A DNA stretch of 64,000 nt from Myxococcales bacterium (GCA_020633465.1 JACKDN010000022.1:62001-126000); one strand, 5' to 3'; positions 37,189 to 48,073 are shown, counted from the first letter of the stretch. The notes: a model not told the origin generated them from the letters alone. Numbers and translations are program-made.

Positions 37189-39864
37189 ATGCCCGACACC
37201 GACACCCTGTACCTCGTCGACGGCTCCGGCTTCATCTTCCGCGCCTACTACGGCCTGCGCGCGCCGATGACCGCCCTCGACGGCACGCCCACCAACGCGG
37301 TCTTCGGCTTCACCCGCCTGCTGATGAACCTGATCCGCGACCGCCAGCCGGCCCACATCGCCGTCGCCTTCGATCCGCCCGGCCCCACCTTCCGCAACGA
37401 CCTGTACCCGGACTACAAGGCCAACCGCAGCGAGCGCCCCGACGACCTGAAGGCCCAGTTCCCGCTGTGCCGCGAGGCGGTCGCCGCGCTGGGCATCCCG
37501 GTGCTCGAGCTCGAGGGCTACGAGGCGGACGACGTCATCGGCACGCTGGCCTACAAGTGGGCGGCCACCGGCCGACCCTGCGTCATCGTCACCGCCGACA
37601 AGGACTTCATGCAGCTCGTCGACGGCAACGTCACGCTGTGGGACGGCAAGGACAAGGACATCGGTCGGGCCGAGGTCGTCGAGAAGTTCGGCGTCCAGCC
37701 CGAGCAGGTCACCGACATCCTGGGCCTGGCCGGCGACAGCTCGGACAACATCCCCGGCGTGCCCGGCATCGGGCCGAAGACGGCGACCAAGCTGATCGAC
37801 GAGCACGGCGATCTCGAGGGCCTGCTGGCCGCCGCGCCGGGCATCAAGGGCAAGCGCGGCGACAGCCTGGTCGAGTTCGCCGACCAGGCCCGGCTGTCGA
37901 AGCGGCTGGCCACCATCGCCCGCGATGCGCCGATCGAGCTCGACGAGGACGCCGTGCGCGCCACGCAGCCGGATCCCGACGACCTGGCCGCCTTCTGGCG
38001 GCGCCTCGACTTCCGGCAGTTCCTGCAGGAGAACGAGCTGACGCAGCACGGCAAGGCCGAGCTCGAGCACGCCGAGTACCGCACGATCACCACCGCGGCG
38101 GGCCTGGACGAGGTCGTGAACGCCGTTCGTAAGAGCGGGCGGTTGTCGATCGACCTGCTGACCACCGACGAGAAGACCCACCGGGCCGCGCTGGTCGGCG
38201 TCGGCCTCGCCTGGGCGCGCGGCCGCGCCGCCTACGTGCCCCTGGCCCACCACTACCTGGGCGTGCCCGAGCAGCTGCCCGTCGACGCCGTGCTGGCCGC
38301 GCTGAAGCCGGTGCTCGAGGATCCGGGCGTGCGCGTGGCGACGCAGAACAGCAAGCGCCTGCGCCAGCTCCTGCGCCGGCTGGGCGGCGTCGAGGTCTCG
38401 AACCTCGACAGCGACACGCTGCTGACCGTCGGCCTGCTCGAGCCCGATCGCCGCCAGCTGAACCTGGACCGCCTGGCCGCCGACTACCTGGGCCGCGCGA
38501 CCGAGAACGTCGGCCCCCGCGACCGCAAGGCCCCGCCCCTGCCCGACCTCACCTTCGAGCAGGCCACCGCCCGCGGCGCCGAGACCGCGGACGTCGTGCT
38601 GCGCCTCGCCGACGTCATGGCCGAGCAGGTCGACGCCCTGGGCGCCGGCGAGGTGCTGCGCACCATCGAGCTGCCCCTCGCCGACGTCGTCGGCCGCATG
38701 GAGGCGCGCGGCATCCGCATCGACGCCGACCGCCTGAAGGCCCTGTCCACCCGCTTCAGCGCCACCATCGGCGAGCTGACCGAGGCCATCCACGGCCTGG
38801 CCGGGCAGGACTTCAACATCGACAGCCCGAAGCAGCTGGCGACGATCCTCTTCGAGAAGCTCGAGCTGCCCACGGGCAAGAAGAAGAAGACCGGCTACAG
38901 CACCGACCAGAGCGTGCTCGAGAGCCTCTCGGCGCTGCACCCGCTGCCCGAGAAGGTGCTGCGGTACCGCCAGCTGACCAAGCTGCGCAGCACCTACCTC
39001 GACACCCTGCCCGGCATGATCGATCCCGACACCGGGCGCATCCACACGTCGTTCCACCAGACCGGCGCGGCCACCGGCCGGCTTTCGAGCAGCAACCCCA
39101 ACCTGCAGAACATCCCGGTGCGCACCGAGGAGGGCCGCGAGATCCGGCGCGCCTTCGTCACCGACGCCGGCTGGAAGCTGCTCAGCGCCGACTACAGCCA
39201 GGTCGAGCTGCGCCTGCTGGCCCACTACAGCGAGGATCCCGGCCTGATCGGCAGCTTCGCCGACGGCGCCGACATCCACCGCCGCACGGCGGCCGAGGTG
39301 TTCGGCATCCCCGAAGACCAGGTCACCGCCGAGCAGCGCACCCAGGCGAAGGCGGTCAACTTCGGCCTGATGTACGGCATGAGCGCCTTCCGCCTGGCCA
39401 ACGATCTGGGCATCGAGCGCGGCGAGGCGCGGGCGATCGTCGAGCGCTACTTCGCGCGCTACGCCGGGGTGAAGCGGTACTTCGACGAGGCCGTCGAAGG
39501 CGCGCGCACCACCAAGCGCACCCACACACTGTTCGGCCGAACGCGCCCGCTGCCCCTCATCGACAGCGAGACGCGCGCCCTGCGCGCCCAGGCCGAGCGC
39601 CTGGCGGTCAACACGCCCATTCAGGGCTCGGCGGCCGACATCCTGAAGAAGGCGATGGTGAACCTCGACGCGCGCCTGATCCGCGAGGGCCTCGCCGCGC
39701 GCATGCTGCTGACGGTGCACGACGAGCTGGTGGTCGAGGTGCCCGAGGCCGAGCTCGACCGGGTGCCGGCGATCGTGCGCGAAGAGATGGAAGGCGCGGC
39801 CAGCTTGCGCGTACCGTTGAGCGTCGACGTCGGCATCGGCGACGACTGGTCCGAGATTCACTGA
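37189..39864 (+). CDS. polA: DNA polymerase I
   Basis: 891 residues, full length. The 5' nuclease domain occupies about 1-290 (DGSGFIFRAYYGLRAPM, GLAGDSSDNIPGVPGIGPKT). The central exonuclease-like domain begins near 318, but DxE is replaced by DLL (322-324) and the other acidic residues are not at their places, so proofreading is probably absent. Polymerase motifs are intact: DYSQVELR (668-675), the fingers motif RTQAKAVNFGLMYG (Phe 725, Tyr 729) and HDE (844-846). The enzyme fills gaps and removes RNA primers in repair and lagging-strand synthesis. A short weak promoter-like stretch (CATTGATACC) lies about 45 nt upstream. Confidence 0.97.
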   Translation: MPDTDTLYLVDGSGFIFRAYYGLRAPMTALDGTPTNAVFGFTRLLMNLIRDRQPAHIAVAFDPPGPTFRNDLYPDYKANRSERPDDLKAQFPLCREAVAALGIPVLELEGYEADDVIGTLAYKWAATGRPCVIVTADKDFMQLVDGNVTLWDGKDKDIGRAEVVEKFGVQPEQVTDILGLAGDSSDNIPGVPGIGPKTATKLIDEHGDLEGLLAAAPGIKGKRGDSLVEFADQARLSKRLATIARDAPIELDEDAVRATQPDPDDLAAFWRRLDFRQFLQENELTQHGKAELEHAEYRTITTAAGLDEVVNAVRKSGRLSIDLLTTDEKTHRAALVGVGLAWARGRAAYVPLAHHYLGVPEQLPVDAVLAALKPVLEDPGVRVATQNSKRLRQLLRRLGGVEVSNLDSDTLLTVGLLEPDRRQLNLDRLAADYLGRATENVGPRDRKAPPLPDLTFEQATARGAETADVVLRLADVMAEQVDALGAGEVLRTIELPLADVVGRMEARGIRIDADRLKALSTRFSATIGELTEAIHGLAGQDFNIDSPKQLATILFEKLELPTGKKKKTGYSTDQSVLESLSALHPLPEKVLRYRQLTKLRSTYLDTLPGMIDPDTGRIHTSFHQTGAATGRLSSSNPNLQNIPVRTEEGREIRRAFVTDAGWKLLSADYSQVELRLLAHYSEDPGLIGSFADGADIHRRTAAEVFGIPEDQVTAEQRTQAKAVNFGLMYGMSAFRLANDLGIERGEARAIVERYFARYAGVKRYFDEAVEGARTTKRTHTLFGRTRPLPLIDSETRALRAQAERLAVNTPIQGSAADILKKAMVNLDARLIREGLAARMLLTVHDELVVEVPEAELDRVPAIVREEMEGAASLRVPLSVDVGIGDDWSEIH

Positions 39865-39910
39865 GGCGACGAGACGGCGACGGGCGCGCGGGCGGCGCGC
39901 CAGCGAGGCG

Positions 39911-41770
39911 ATGAGCGAAGCGACCCGAAAGCCCGGCGAGCCCGACGCGGCGGCCCTGGCGCCGCCGCGCCCGGACGGCCCCGCGCGCGTGGCCGCGCTC
40001 GAGCGCGCCCTGGGTCAGCAGGAGGAGCGCCTCGCCGGCCTGGTGCGCATCGCCGCCAGCCTGAACAGCACCCGCGACCCCAGCAAGGCCATGCGCGCGA
40101 TGGTCGCCGAGATCTCGACGCTGCTCGAGGCCGACCGCACGACGATCTACGAGCTGCGCCCCGACGACAACATGCTGCGCGGCCTGGCGGTGCAGGGCGC
40201 GCAGAGCCTCGAGGTGGGCGTCCCCGTCGGGGCGGGCATCGCCGGCATGGTGGCGGCGTCGGGCAAGCCGATCAACCTGAAGGACGCCTACCTTCACCCG
40301 CGCTTCGACCCCAAGTTCGACAAGCTGACCGGCTACCGCACGCGGTCGATGCTGGTGGTGCCGATGCGCAACCCCAAGCGCGAGGTCATCGGCGTCGTCC
40401 AGGTGCTCAACAAGCTCGACGGCTACTTCTCGGTCGAGGACGAGCACCTGCTGGCCGCCCTCGCCGCGCAGGCCGCCATCACGCTCGAGGCCCTGCACCT
40501 CCAGCTGCGCCTGAACATCAGCAACGCCGAGCTGCGCGAGGCCTCGCGCCAGCTCGAGTACCGCGTGCGCGAGCTCGAGCTGCTGTACGACAACGAGCGC
40601 GCCATGGCCGACGCGCACGACGAGGAGGCGCTGGTCGGCCACGTCCTGCAGCTGGCCGCCAAGGTGGCCCGCTGCGAGATGGCCGGCCTGTTCCTGCCCG
40701 ATCCGGAGAGCGGCATCGGCCCCGCCTGGCTGCGCACCGCCGATCCGGACGCCCCGCTGACGCCCCTGTGCGACCTCGAGGTCGGCGACGGCGTGCTCGG
40801 CAAGGCGGCCAGCCGCGGCCACGCCCTGGTGCTGGCCCGACCCGCCGACTTCACCGCCGAGGCCGTCCCCCCGCACCTCGGCGGCACCTGCGCCGTCCTC
40901 GTGCGCGACGCGGTGGCCGCGCCGCTGGTCGACGGCGGCCGCACCATCGGCAGCCTGGCGCTGATCAACCGGCGCAGCACCGGCGGGCGCAACGACGAGG
41001 AGGATCGCCGGCTCGCCGTCCTGCTCGGCGGCCAGATCGCCCGCGCCGTCGCCCGCATCCAGGAGCAGGCGTCCGCCCAGCAGCGCGACCGCATGATGAC
41101 CATCGGCCAGATGCTCAGCGGCGTGCTGCACGACCTGCGCGGCCCGATGGCGATCATCAGCGGCTACACCCAGCTGATGGCCGACACCGACGACGCCGAC
41201 GATCGCAGCACCATGGCGGCGCACATCCGCCGCCAGGTGAACCTGTTCAACGACATGACCCGCGAGGTGATGTCGTTCGTGCGCGGCGAGCGCTCGGTGC
41301 TGGTGCGCAAGGTGTTCGTCGACAAGTTCGTCGCGGCCGTGCGCGAGACGCTGCAGCCCGAGTTCACCGACCGCGGCATCACCTTCGAGGTGGACAACCA
41401 GGGCCTCGACGTCGCCTTCTTCGACGAGCCCAAGATGATGCGCGTGGTGACCAACATCGCGCGCAACGCCCGCCAGGCCATGGGCCAGCGCGGCGCGTTC
41501 ACCTGGCGCCTGCGCCGCGGCCCGGCGGGCGAGACGGTGTTCGAGCTCGAGGACACCGGGCCCGGTATTCCCGAGCATATTCGCGACCGTCTGTTCGAGA
41601 CCTTCACCACCAGCGGCAAGGCCGACGGCACCGGCCTCGGCCTGGCGATCGTCCGTCGCATCGTCGAAGACCACCAGGGCACGGTGTCCTTCCACACCGA
41701 GACCGGCCGCGGCACGACCTTCACCATCGTGCTGCCCGCTCCGCCCGAGACCGCGGCGGCGGCCGCTTGA
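39911..41770 (+). CDS. GAF-domain sensor histidine kinase
   Basis: 619 residues, no membrane helix. A first GAF domain (about 35-195; ISTLLEADRTTIYELRPDD, VVPMRNPKREVIGVVQVLN) is followed by a coiled coil (about 204-230), a second GAF-like region (225-385), then a kinase core with the phospho-acceptor His near 407 in SGVLHDLRGPM. The ATPase part has an N box (NIARNARQAM), DTGPGIPEHI and GTGLGLAIVRRI. It is therefore a cytoplasmic two-component kinase responding to a small molecule or redox state. No response regulator is adjacent. The stop overlaps the next gene (TTGA). Confidence 0.92.
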   Translation: MSEATRKPGEPDAAALAPPRPDGPARVAALERALGQQEERLAGLVRIAASLNSTRDPSKAMRAMVAEISTLLEADRTTIYELRPDDNMLRGLAVQGAQSLEVGVPVGAGIAGMVAASGKPINLKDAYLHPRFDPKFDKLTGYRTRSMLVVPMRNPKREVIGVVQVLNKLDGYFSVEDEHLLAALAAQAAITLEALHLQLRLNISNAELREASRQLEYRVRELELLYDNERAMADAHDEEALVGHVLQLAAKVARCEMAGLFLPDPESGIGPAWLRTADPDAPLTPLCDLEVGDGVLGKAASRGHALVLARPADFTAEAVPPHLGGTCAVLVRDAVAAPLVDGGRTIGSLALINRRSTGGRNDEEDRRLAVLLGGQIARAVARIQEQASAQQRDRMMTIGQMLSGVLHDLRGPMAIISGYTQLMADTDDADDRSTMAAHIRRQVNLFNDMTREVMSFVRGERSVLVRKVFVDKFVAAVRETLQPEFTDRGITFEVDNQGLDVAFFDEPKMMRVVTNIARNARQAMGQRGAFTWRLRRGPAGETVFELEDTGPGIPEHIRDRLFETFTTSGKADGTGLGLAIVRRIVEDHQGTVSFHTETGRGTTFTIVLPAPPETAAAAA

Positions 41771-42702
41771 GGTCGAGCGCCCTGGTGCTGGCCGTCTTGG
41801 GCCTGGTCGGCTGCAAGGATCGCCCGGCCCCGGCCGCGCCGCCCCCCGTGGACGCCGCCCCCGCGCCGCCCGTCGACGCCGCGGCGCCCCCGCCCGACAC
41901 GGGGCCGCCCGCGCTGAGGGCCGACACGGCCGCGCAGCTCGAGGCCCTCGAGCGCGGCAACGCGGCCCTCGCCGCCCGCGACTTCGCCGGCGCCCTCCCG
42001 CACTTCCTGAAGGCTGCCCAGGGGCCGCCCTCGGGCGCGGCCGTCTCGGCCCTGCTGGCGGCCGTCGAGGCGCTCGAGGCCCTCGACCGCGCGCCCGAGG
42101 CCGCCGAGCTGGTCGACAAGGCCCTGCGCCTGGCGCCCGCGGTGCCCGAGGTGCACTTCGCCGCCGGCCGCTTCTTCGCGGGCCAGGTCGACCACGTGCG
42201 CGCCGTGCGCCACTTCGAGCGCGCGCTCGCCCTCGAGCCCGATCTGCTGCCGGTCTACCCGCTGCTGGGGGCTGTGCTGGTCAAGGCCGAGCGCCCGCAG
42301 GACGCGGCCAACACGATGGCCCGCTACGAGGCGCGCCTGAACCGGCTGCTGAAGGCGCTGGGCAGCCCGGCCGACACCCCGGACGCGCGCCGCCACGCGA
42401 TCGTCGACCTGCTGGCCCTGCTCGACGACGAGCGCGCCACCGAGGCCCTGATCGCCGCCCTGCGCGATCCGCACCCGCAGGTGCGCATGGCCGCCGGCGG
42501 CGCCCTGGCCGACGCCCCGACCGCCGAGGCCGTGGTCGCCCTGTCCGAGGCCGCCGTGGCCGAGCGGGACGGCGTCGCCCGCCGCGTGCTGACCGCCAAC
42601 CTGGCCCGCGCCCGCGACGCGCTGGCGGCCACGCTCGGCGCCCCGCCGCCGCCCACGCTGCCCCCGCCGCGGCCCCCCGCTGCGACCGAAAAGGGACGTT
42701 GA
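41767..42702 (+). CDS. lipoprotein with TPR and HEAT-like repeats
   Basis: 311 residues from a TTG overlapping the kinase stop. The short leader ends in the lipobox LGLVGC (Cys near 16), and a Pro/Ala/Asp tether reaches residue 55. TPR helices follow (ALERGNAALAARDFAGALPH, EAAELVDKALRLAP, AVRHFERALALEPDLLP). The last part (about 215-290) is HEAT/PBS-like (RHAIVDLLALLDDERATEAL, DPHPQVRMAAGGALADAP). A proline-rich tail ends it. It should be a protein-binding scaffold attached to a membrane. Overlap with the histidine kinase upstream suggests shared regulation. The 3' end touches a possible TTG start of the next gene, but a better start lies further on. Confidence 0.78.
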   Translation: MRSSALVLAVLGLVGCKDRPAPAAPPPVDAAPAPPVDAAAPPPDTGPPALRADTAAQLEALERGNAALAARDFAGALPHFLKAAQGPPSGAAVSALLAAVEALEALDRAPEAAELVDKALRLAPAVPEVHFAAGRFFAGQVDHVRAVRHFERALALEPDLLPVYPLLGAVLVKAERPQDAANTMARYEARLNRLLKALGSPADTPDARRHAIVDLLALLDDERATEALIAALRDPHPQVRMAAGGALADAPTAEAVVALSEAAVAERDGVARRVLTANLARARDALAATLGAPPPPTLPPPRPPAATEKGR

Positions 42703-42711
42703 TCCGCGTCG

Positions 42712-42740
42712 TTGCACCCGACGGCCGCCCGGCTTACCAT
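42712..42740 (+). promoter_or_regulatory. candidate sigma-70-like promoter for the CHAT/AAA-like gene
   Basis: TTGCAC (42712-42717), 17-nt spacer, TACCAT (42735-42740). A transcript starting near 42747 would have a 20-nt leader with CCGGAGG just before the GTG at 42768. Confidence 0.45.
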
Positions 42741-42767
42741 CGACCGCCCACTGCCCCCGGAGGCCGC

Positions 42768-45239
42768 GTGACCGACCTGGTACTCACCCTCGCCAGCCGC
42801 GGCGGCGACGGCCTGCGAGTCCGCGCCGAGCTCGACGGCCGCCTCGTCGAGGCCACCCGCCCGCTGCCGCCCCCCGATCGCCTCAACGACCTGCTGCAGC
42901 AGGTGCGCGACCCCCGCGCCCCGGTCGCCGCGTACCGCACGCTGGCCGAGACCCTGGGCGAGCTGATCTTCGCCGGCGAGGTGGGCGATCTTCTCCGCGA
43001 CGCCTTCCGCGCCGAGCCCGATCGCGTCGTGCTCTTCGCCGCCGATCCCACCGTCGCGTCCTGGCCCTGGGAGCTCGTCTGCGATCCGGTCGACGGCCGC
43101 TCGCCGGTGCTCGACGGCGCCGCGCTGGTGCGCGTGGCCGGGCAGCCCGACACGGCCCCCGTGGTGCCCGCGCGCGGCGTCCTGGTCGTGCCCGGCGCGC
43201 TGGGCCAGGCCCGCGTCAGCGCGCTGCAGGCCGCCACCCGTCACCTCGCGCGCAAGGCCGGCGTCGACGTCTTCCCCGCCGATCCGGTGACCGGCCCGGG
43301 CCTGCGCCGCGTGCTCGGGCGGGGCGCGTCCTTCGTGCACGTCGAGGGCGTCGGCGACGGGGGGCGCGTCGACCTCGACGACGGCCCGGTGCCCATCGAG
43401 CGCCTGGGCCTGGGCCCCGAGGTGTGGTTGGCCGTCCTGGGCGGCGCCGAGGCCGATCTGGCGGCCCTGCGCCGCGTGCGCGGCCAGGGCGTGGCCATCG
43501 CCGTCGGCCGTCAGCTCGAGCTTCGCCCCAACGAGGCGGGCGCCGTCGACCGCGAGCTGTACCGGGCGCTCGCCGGCGGCGCCTCGGTCGTCGACGCCGT
43601 GCGGCGCGCCCGCAGCGCCCTCGCGCGCCTCGGCGGCGAGGACGGCTGGCAGTGGGCCGCGCCGGTCATCTGGTCGGCCCCGCCCGGCGACACCGACGCC
43701 CCGGCGACGCTGCCCTTCCCGCCCCCTGGCATGTTGCCGGGCGGCGGCGCGGAGGCCCCCATCCAGGCGGTCAGCACCATCGCCGAGCCCCCCTCGCCCG
43801 GCGACGTCCCCTACCCGGATCTGCTGGGCGCGCCGGGTCACCCGGTGCGCGCGCCGGTGTTCATCCACCAGACCATCCGGCTGGTGCAGCAGAGCGGCGC
43901 GGCGGGTGATCCCGAGCTCGAGGCGCGCGCGGCCGCCATGCGCGCCCTCGGCGCCGGCATCGCCGGGGCCGCGCCGGCCCCCGAGGGGCTCAGCCCCGAC
44001 GAGCGCACCAAGCACCTCGCCGATCGCCTCGTCGACGCCATCGGCCGCCTCGACCTGCCCCTGCAGCCGCCGCTGGACGTCGACGCCCGCGTCCAGGCCG
44101 TCGCCCGACAGGCCGCCGTGCACCCGGACGCCGTCCGGCAGGCCGCCCACGCGCTGCTCGCCGGCCGCGTGGTGCTGCTCGAGGCGCCCCCCGGCAGCGG
44201 CGCCGGCCGCCTGGCCCGGCTGTTGTGCGAGGGCTTCTTCGATCGGCACCCGCGGGTGGTGCACGGCGACCAGTCGGCCGCCCTGCTGACGCCGCCGCGG
44301 CGCGACACCGAGGGCACCGGCGGCTGGCTGTACCGCGTCGTGGCCGACAACTGGCGCCGCGACGAGCTGGATCCCTACCGCCCCGATCAGCCCGCGCCGG
44401 CCACCCGCATGAAGCTGGTGGCCCGCAGCCCGCGCCGCCAGCACGGCTATCGGGTCTACGCGGGCGGCTGGCTGGTGCTGCTCGACGCCGATCGCGCCGA
44501 CTCGACGGCGCTGCGCTCGGCGATTCGAGCGATCGAGGCCGGCGTGGTCGAGGGCCTCGACGAGGCGGGTCATCCGTTCCGCGTGCCGGTGCCGGTCGAC
44601 TTCCGGCTGCTGCTGACCGCCACCCGCGTGCCCGACGGTCTGTCGCCGCGCGTCGCGGTCATCCGCGTGCCGCCGCCGGCGGACGGCGGCGTCGAGGTCG
44701 AGCGCTGGCTGGCCGAGGTCGAGCAGCGCTGCGGCCCGGCCGGCGACGGGGGCGAGGCGCTCGAGCGGCGGCGCCAGGCCGAGGTGGTGGCGGCCGTCAT
44801 CCGCTTCTGCCGCACCGTGGCGCCGGTGCCGACGGCCCTGGGCGCCGCGGCGTTGGCCTACGCCGTCGAGCGCGGCGGCGAGGCGGCCGACGCCGTCGAC
44901 GAGGCGCTCACCCTGTTCCTGGCCCCGCGCCTCAACGATCTGACGCCCACGCGGGCCCACCTGGTGGGCGCCTTCCTGCGCGGCGACGCGGACGCGCTGT
45001 TCGACGCCACGCGGCTGTGCGACGACGACGGGCGGCCCATGGATCGCGAGGCGCTGCGCGGCCTGGCGTCGTGGCTCGACGGCCAGCAGCAGGACGGCGA
45101 GCGCCGCGCGGCCCTCGACGCCATGCTCGACGGCCCGGCGTCGCCCGACGTCGGCTTCCTGCTCAGCGGGTGGCGGCTGCGCGGCGCGGCGGCGCTGCCC
45201 GAGCTCGAGCTGCCTCGCCTGCGCGCGCGCCTGGCCTGA
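42768..45239 (+). CDS. CHAT-like domain fused to an AAA/MoxR-like region, both with atypical active sites
   Basis: 823 residues from GTG 42768, 4 nt after GGAGG. Residues 1-310 resemble a CHAT (caspase-like) domain: SWPWELVCDP near 98, a strand with FVHVEGVGDG where HGxxH-like residues are expected, and the C-terminal helices (RELYRALAGGASVVDAVRRA). The catalytic His and Cys are not at their usual places (LAVLGGAEAD lacks Cys). A proline-rich linker follows. From about 470 the sequence APPGSGAGR resembles a Walker A with Arg instead of Lys, GGWLVLLDADRAD (near 566) a Walker B, and FRLLLTATR a sensor, as in MoxR/McrB ATPases. Function is unknown: possibly a pseudo-protease regulator controlled by a nucleotide-binding module. 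Confidence 0.6.
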   Translation: MTDLVLTLASRGGDGLRVRAELDGRLVEATRPLPPPDRLNDLLQQVRDPRAPVAAYRTLAETLGELIFAGEVGDLLRDAFRAEPDRVVLFAADPTVASWPWELVCDPVDGRSPVLDGAALVRVAGQPDTAPVVPARGVLVVPGALGQARVSALQAATRHLARKAGVDVFPADPVTGPGLRRVLGRGASFVHVEGVGDGGRVDLDDGPVPIERLGLGPEVWLAVLGGAEADLAALRRVRGQGVAIAVGRQLELRPNEAGAVDRELYRALAGGASVVDAVRRARSALARLGGEDGWQWAAPVIWSAPPGDTDAPATLPFPPPGMLPGGGAEAPIQAVSTIAEPPSPGDVPYPDLLGAPGHPVRAPVFIHQTIRLVQQSGAAGDPELEARAAAMRALGAGIAGAAPAPEGLSPDERTKHLADRLVDAIGRLDLPLQPPLDVDARVQAVARQAAVHPDAVRQAAHALLAGRVVLLEAPPGSGAGRLARLLCEGFFDRHPRVVHGDQSAALLTPPRRDTEGTGGWLYRVVADNWRRDELDPYRPDQPAPATRMKLVARSPRRQHGYRVYAGGWLVLLDADRADSTALRSAIRAIEAGVVEGLDEAGHPFRVPVPVDFRLLLTATRVPDGLSPRVAVIRVPPPADGGVEVERWLAEVEQRCGPAGDGGEALERRRQAEVVAAVIRFCRTVAPVPTALGAAALAYAVERGGEAADAVDEALTLFLAPRLNDLTPTRAHLVGAFLRGDADALFDATRLCDDDGRPMDREALRGLASWLDGQQQDGERRAALDAMLDGPASPDVGFLLSGWRLRGAAALPELELPRLRARLA

Positions 45240-45297
45240 TCGGCGCGCGCAGGGGGTCAGCGGCGGAGCGCGCCCGGTGGGCGGTCGCCCGATCCGG

Positions 45298-46737
<1,440 letters not shown>

Positions 46738-46852
46738 ACCTGGCCTCCTCGCGGCGTGCCCACCCCGGGCTGCGCACGCAGCACCCCGCCGCCACGCACG
46801 GCGAGCGGATCACGGCCGCGGCAGGTGAACGATCGCATCACGCGCTCCGAGC

Positions 46853-47641
46853 TCAATTGGTCGTGATCTCCACCCGCAGCAGCTGCTTGCCGAGGAACAG
46901 GTAGTCGCCGTGGCTCAGCTCGCGCTGGCCCTGGATGCGCACGTACGTGCCGTTGCGGGACTGCAGATCGGTGATCGTCGCGCCCTGCGGGGTGAAGTCG
47001 ATGCGGCAGTGGCGCCCGCTGATGAAGCGGTCGTCGCCGAAGTTCACGTCGCAGCCCTCGCGCCCCACGGTGACGGTGTCGCCGCGCACGAAGTAGCACA
47101 GGCCCGAGCGCCCGCCTTCGAACAGCTGGGTCAGCCGGAAGGTGCGGGCCGGGCGCGGGCTGGCGAAGAAGTGCGTGTGATCGGGCGCGACGGTCTGCCC
47201 GCCCAGATCGCCCATCTCGACCCGCAAGAGCTCCTCGCCGGCGAGGAAGACGTCGCCGTCGGTCAACGCCGCGGGCTCGCGGATGCGGGTGAAGATGCCG
47301 TTGAGGCTGCCCTCGTCCCGCACGAACAGGCGGCCCCCGTCGTAGAAGAAGTTGGCGTGGCGGGGCGACAGGTAGTTGTCCTCGGGGAACAGGATGGCCC
47401 CGGCCTTGCGGCCGGCGATGTGCTCGGCGGCGTTGAGGTGATAGCTGACGCCGTCCATCCCCTCGCCGCGGATGAGGATCAGCTTGGCCTTGCCCAGGGT
47501 CTGCATCGCGCCGAAGAAGGCGGTCTGGCCGACGGCGTCCACCTGCGGCGGCGCCCCCTGCATGGGGTGGCCGCATTTGCCGCAGAAGCGGTGCGCGACG
47601 GGGACGTCGGCGCCGCAGTTGCTGCATCCCACGGTGGACAT
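46853..47641 (-). CDS. zinc-ribbon and double FHA-domain protein
   Basis: 262 residues from ATG 47641 (GGAG 7 nt upstream, promoter at 47675-47703). An N-terminal zinc ribbon (CSNCGADVPVAHRFCGKCG) precedes two FHA domains: about 55-140 (IAGRKAGAILF, YLSPRHANFFY, SLNGIFTRI) and 165-260 (VTVGREGCDVNFGDDRFISG, RNGTYVRI). It is a shorter version of the downstream FHA protein without the long linker, so the two probably arose by duplication. A 115-nt gap separates the genes. The likely role is binding phosphorylated kinase targets. Confidence 0.88.
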   Translation of the reverse strand: MSTVGCSNCGADVPVAHRFCGKCGHPMQGAPPQVDAVGQTAFFGAMQTLGKAKLILIRGEGMDGVSYHLNAAEHIAGRKAGAILFPEDNYLSPRHANFFYDGGRLFVRDEGSLNGIFTRIREPAALTDGDVFLAGEELLRVEMGDLGGQTVAPDHTHFFASPRPARTFRLTQLFEGGRSGLCYFVRGDTVTVGREGCDVNFGDDRFISGRHCRIDFTPQGATITDLQSRNGTYVRIQGQRELSHGDYLFLGKQLLRVEITTN

Positions 47642-47674
47642 GCGTGTACTCCGCCTCGGTCGGGCCTCCCCCGC

Positions 47675-47703
47675 GTTATAGAGGGGTCCCGGGTCGGTGG
47701 CAA
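47675..47703 (-). promoter_or_regulatory. sigma-70-like promoter for the FHA genes
   Basis: Minus strand TTGCCA (47703-47698), 17-nt spacer, TATAAC (47680-47675). Five of six bases match at each box, the best promoter-like sequence in the window. Transcription would start near 47668, giving a leader of about 27 nt with a GGAG site. Confidence 0.6.
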
Positions 47704-47796
47704 CTTCCTCCGGGTGCGCCGCGACCCGTGCGCGAGGCGCCCGAACTGTGGTAACGGGGGGCGGCCGCGCACACCCGGCGCGGCGGGAGGTGACGC

Positions 47797-48018
47797 GTGC
47801 GCATCACAACGACGGGCGTGGTGATCGGGGTCCTCGTGGCCGGCCTCGCCGGGTGCGAGGACACGGTGACCGTGGATCCCGCGGCGCCGCCGACGACGGA
47901 CGTGCCGATCTTCACGCCCCCGCCGCGCGACGCCGGCGCGCCGACCGACCTCGGCCCCGACGCCGCGCCCGCCGACGCCGGCGGGGCCGACGCGCGCGTC
48001 GACGCCGCGCCGGCCTGA
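47797..48018 (+). CDS. small Pro/Ala/Asp-rich lipoprotein
   Basis: 73 residues. A GTG follows the strong ribosome-binding site GGGAGGTGA. The signal sequence ends in lipobox AGLAGC (Cys near 20). The rest is low complexity (DTVTVDPAAPPTTDVPIF, DAAPADAGGADARVDAAPA) and appears unfolded. Such lipoproteins are common in this kind of genome; no function can be given. It may be co-transcribed with the exported protein 55 nt downstream. Confidence 0.6.
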   Translation: MRITTTGVVIGVLVAGLAGCEDTVTVDPAAPPTTDVPIFTPPPRDAGAPTDLGPDAAPADAGGADARVDAAPA

Positions 48019-48073
48019 ATACCGGGCGCGCCGCGCCGTCGCGGGCCGCGCCCGCCCCTTCCCGGAGGTCGCC

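Noticed and set aside
37135..39861. A 908-codon minus-strand frame opposite polA
   Set aside because: Antisense shadow of a clearly assigned gene; no recognisable motif and Gln/Ala/Val/Leu-biased content.
42324..44960. A long minus-strand frame opposite the CHAT/AAA-like gene
   Set aside because: Lacks any motif, and the plus strand has a promoter, a Shine-Dalgarno and a coherent fold pattern.
46738..46852. A short GCTGCG/CGCAGC palindrome between the FHA genes considered as a terminator
   Set aside because: Stem of six base pairs with a two-base loop and no T run; expected by chance in this composition.
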